DNA of 64,000 nucleotides from Betaproteobacteria bacterium (GTDB lineage: Bacteria > Pseudomonadota > Gammaproteobacteria > Burkholderiales > Methylophilaceae), in the NCBI GenBank assembly GCA_016868195.1, contig VGHQ01000005.1, positions 1-64,000 on the forward strand, in the 5' to 3' direction. Shown piece after piece: positions 62,969 through 64,000 of this stretch (within the stretch, counting starts at the first letter, position 1; the number at the start of each line of letters is the position of its first letter). A model generated the notes under the pieces. The model made no database searches and was not told the origin of the DNA. It was given only the letters and a program-made list of their open reading frames with translations. The translations under genes were made by a program, and so were the position numbers.

Positions 62969-64000
62969 CTACTTTACCTTGATTCCAAGCTGTTTTAGTT
63001 TCCTGTAAAGATGAGTTCTTTCAACGCCAGAAACTTCAGAGAGTTTTGCCATACTTTGATCGTCTTGATTTAAATGATATTTAAAATACATTTTTTCGAA
63101 ATCATCTCGCGCATCTCTTAATGGCTTATTAAAAATATCATCTAAGCCTTGATCTTTATTGTCTTTAGTCTTCTTAGAAGACTTATTTTTATCATGCAAT
63201 AAATTAAATTGGTCTGAAACGCGCTTAACATCATCTGCAGTTATCTTTTCTTGCAAACTGGTTTGCATTAAATTAAATATAAAACTTTCTAACTCTTCTA
63301 TATCGCCTATCCAATTCATAGCGCGCATCGCATTTAATGCAGCAACATCGAAAACTTTATAATCCGACTTATCAGATTTTGTAAGATACATTGTCAAAAT
63401 TGAAGATGCCAGCTCTGGAATGTCTTCTTTATGATCATTAATTGAAGGTAACAGCAATGATCCAGGTAATAATTCATTTAAGATCCGCTCATCAAAATCA
63501 ACTTCATTATCTTGAACAAGGGACCTTGAAGTAGCACAGATAATTCTTACATCATAATTAGCGGCTTTACTAATTAGTAAATTTAAACCTTTTTGTTGAG
63601 GTTTAGTTAAGAGAGAAATTTCATTTAGAAAGATAGATCCACTCCTATGCTGATCAAGAAGATCAGTAGGTGCATTCGAAATGACCTCAAAGTCTTTAAT
63701 ATCAATCCAAGGTTGATTTTTTGGGTGAAGATATTGTGCGCAAATTTTGGCACATCCTCCTTTTGGGCCCACAAGAAGGAGTGGTGTTTTTAAGGAAATT
63801 ATTTTATCAAGCCTTTTTTTAAGATCTTGTATAACTTGGCTTTTACCAATGTTTAATAAGTTAATCTCTATTCTGGGGAGGTTATTTGCATGCTTGAGTG
63901 CTTCATTCACAGTTTTTAAGAGCTTCTGGAGCGTAATAGGTTTTTCAAGAAAATCAAACGCGCCAATTTTAGTTGCTTCTAGAGCAGTATCAATGGTTCC
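62969..64000 (-). CDS. ntrX: NtrX-like response regulator (partial, runs off right edge) with degenerate AAA+ domain and Fis-type HTH
   Basis: Open frame continues past the ORF-track start at 63910 into a receiver-domain C-terminus (GTIDTALEATKIGAFDFLEKPITLQKLLKTV); C-terminal ERTHLYRKLKQLGI HTH. Confidence 0.85.
   Translation of the reverse strand, partial: GTIDTALEATKIGAFDFLEKPITLQKLLKTVNEALKHANNLPRIEINLLNIGKSQVIQDLKKRLDKIISLKTPLLLVGPKGGCAKICAQYLHPKNQPWIDIKDFEVISNAPTDLLDQHRSGSIFLNEISLLTKPQQKGLNLLISKAANYDVRIICATSRSLVQDNEVDFDERILNELLPGSLLLPSINDHKEDIPELASSILTMYLTKSDKSDYKVFDVAALNAMRAMNWIGDIEELESFIFNLMQTSLQEKITADDVKRVSDQFNLLHDKNKSSKKTKDNKDQGLDDIFNKPLRDARDDFEKMYFKYHLNQDDQSMAKLSEVSGVERTHLYRKLKQLGIKVK

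Overview
This 64 kb window is dense, AT-rich chromosomal DNA from a betaproteobacterium. Gene content and order suggest a streamlined Methylophilales-like genome; that placement is inference. Almost everything is housekeeping, in long co-directional operons. On the minus strand from the left edge: the start of tuf preceded by a tRNA-Thr/Tyr/Gly/Thr cluster, sspAB, the cytochrome bc1 genes petABC, tatABC, hinT, a complete his operon with murA, a grxD-bolA pair, an ABC-2 exporter, an mla cluster, system II cytochrome c biogenesis and cytochrome c4. The middle holds engB, trmB, topA, gcvH, pepA, lptFG, ampD, purM, hda and ahpCF. The right part holds kefB-like, kdsD-kdsC-lptCAB, rpoN-hpf, a regulatory PTS (hprK-rapZ-EIIA-HPr-EI), prlC, xth and a partial ntrX-like regulator. 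I saw no mobile element, CRISPR array, prophage or defence island. No obviously new multi-gene system is visible. The best leads are: (1) an HPr kinase lacking its N-terminal domain, in an rpoN-hpf cluster with no ptsN; (2) an NtrX-like regulator whose AAA+ domain has a degenerate Walker A, an Asp-to-Asn change in Walker B and no GAFTGA loop; (3) a 55-codon small ORF after the SDR/pteridine reductase gene that the ORF track missed; (4) palindromic and hairpin elements flanking ahpC; (5) an mla cluster without mlaA; (6) tandem, architecturally different DUF3108 genes.
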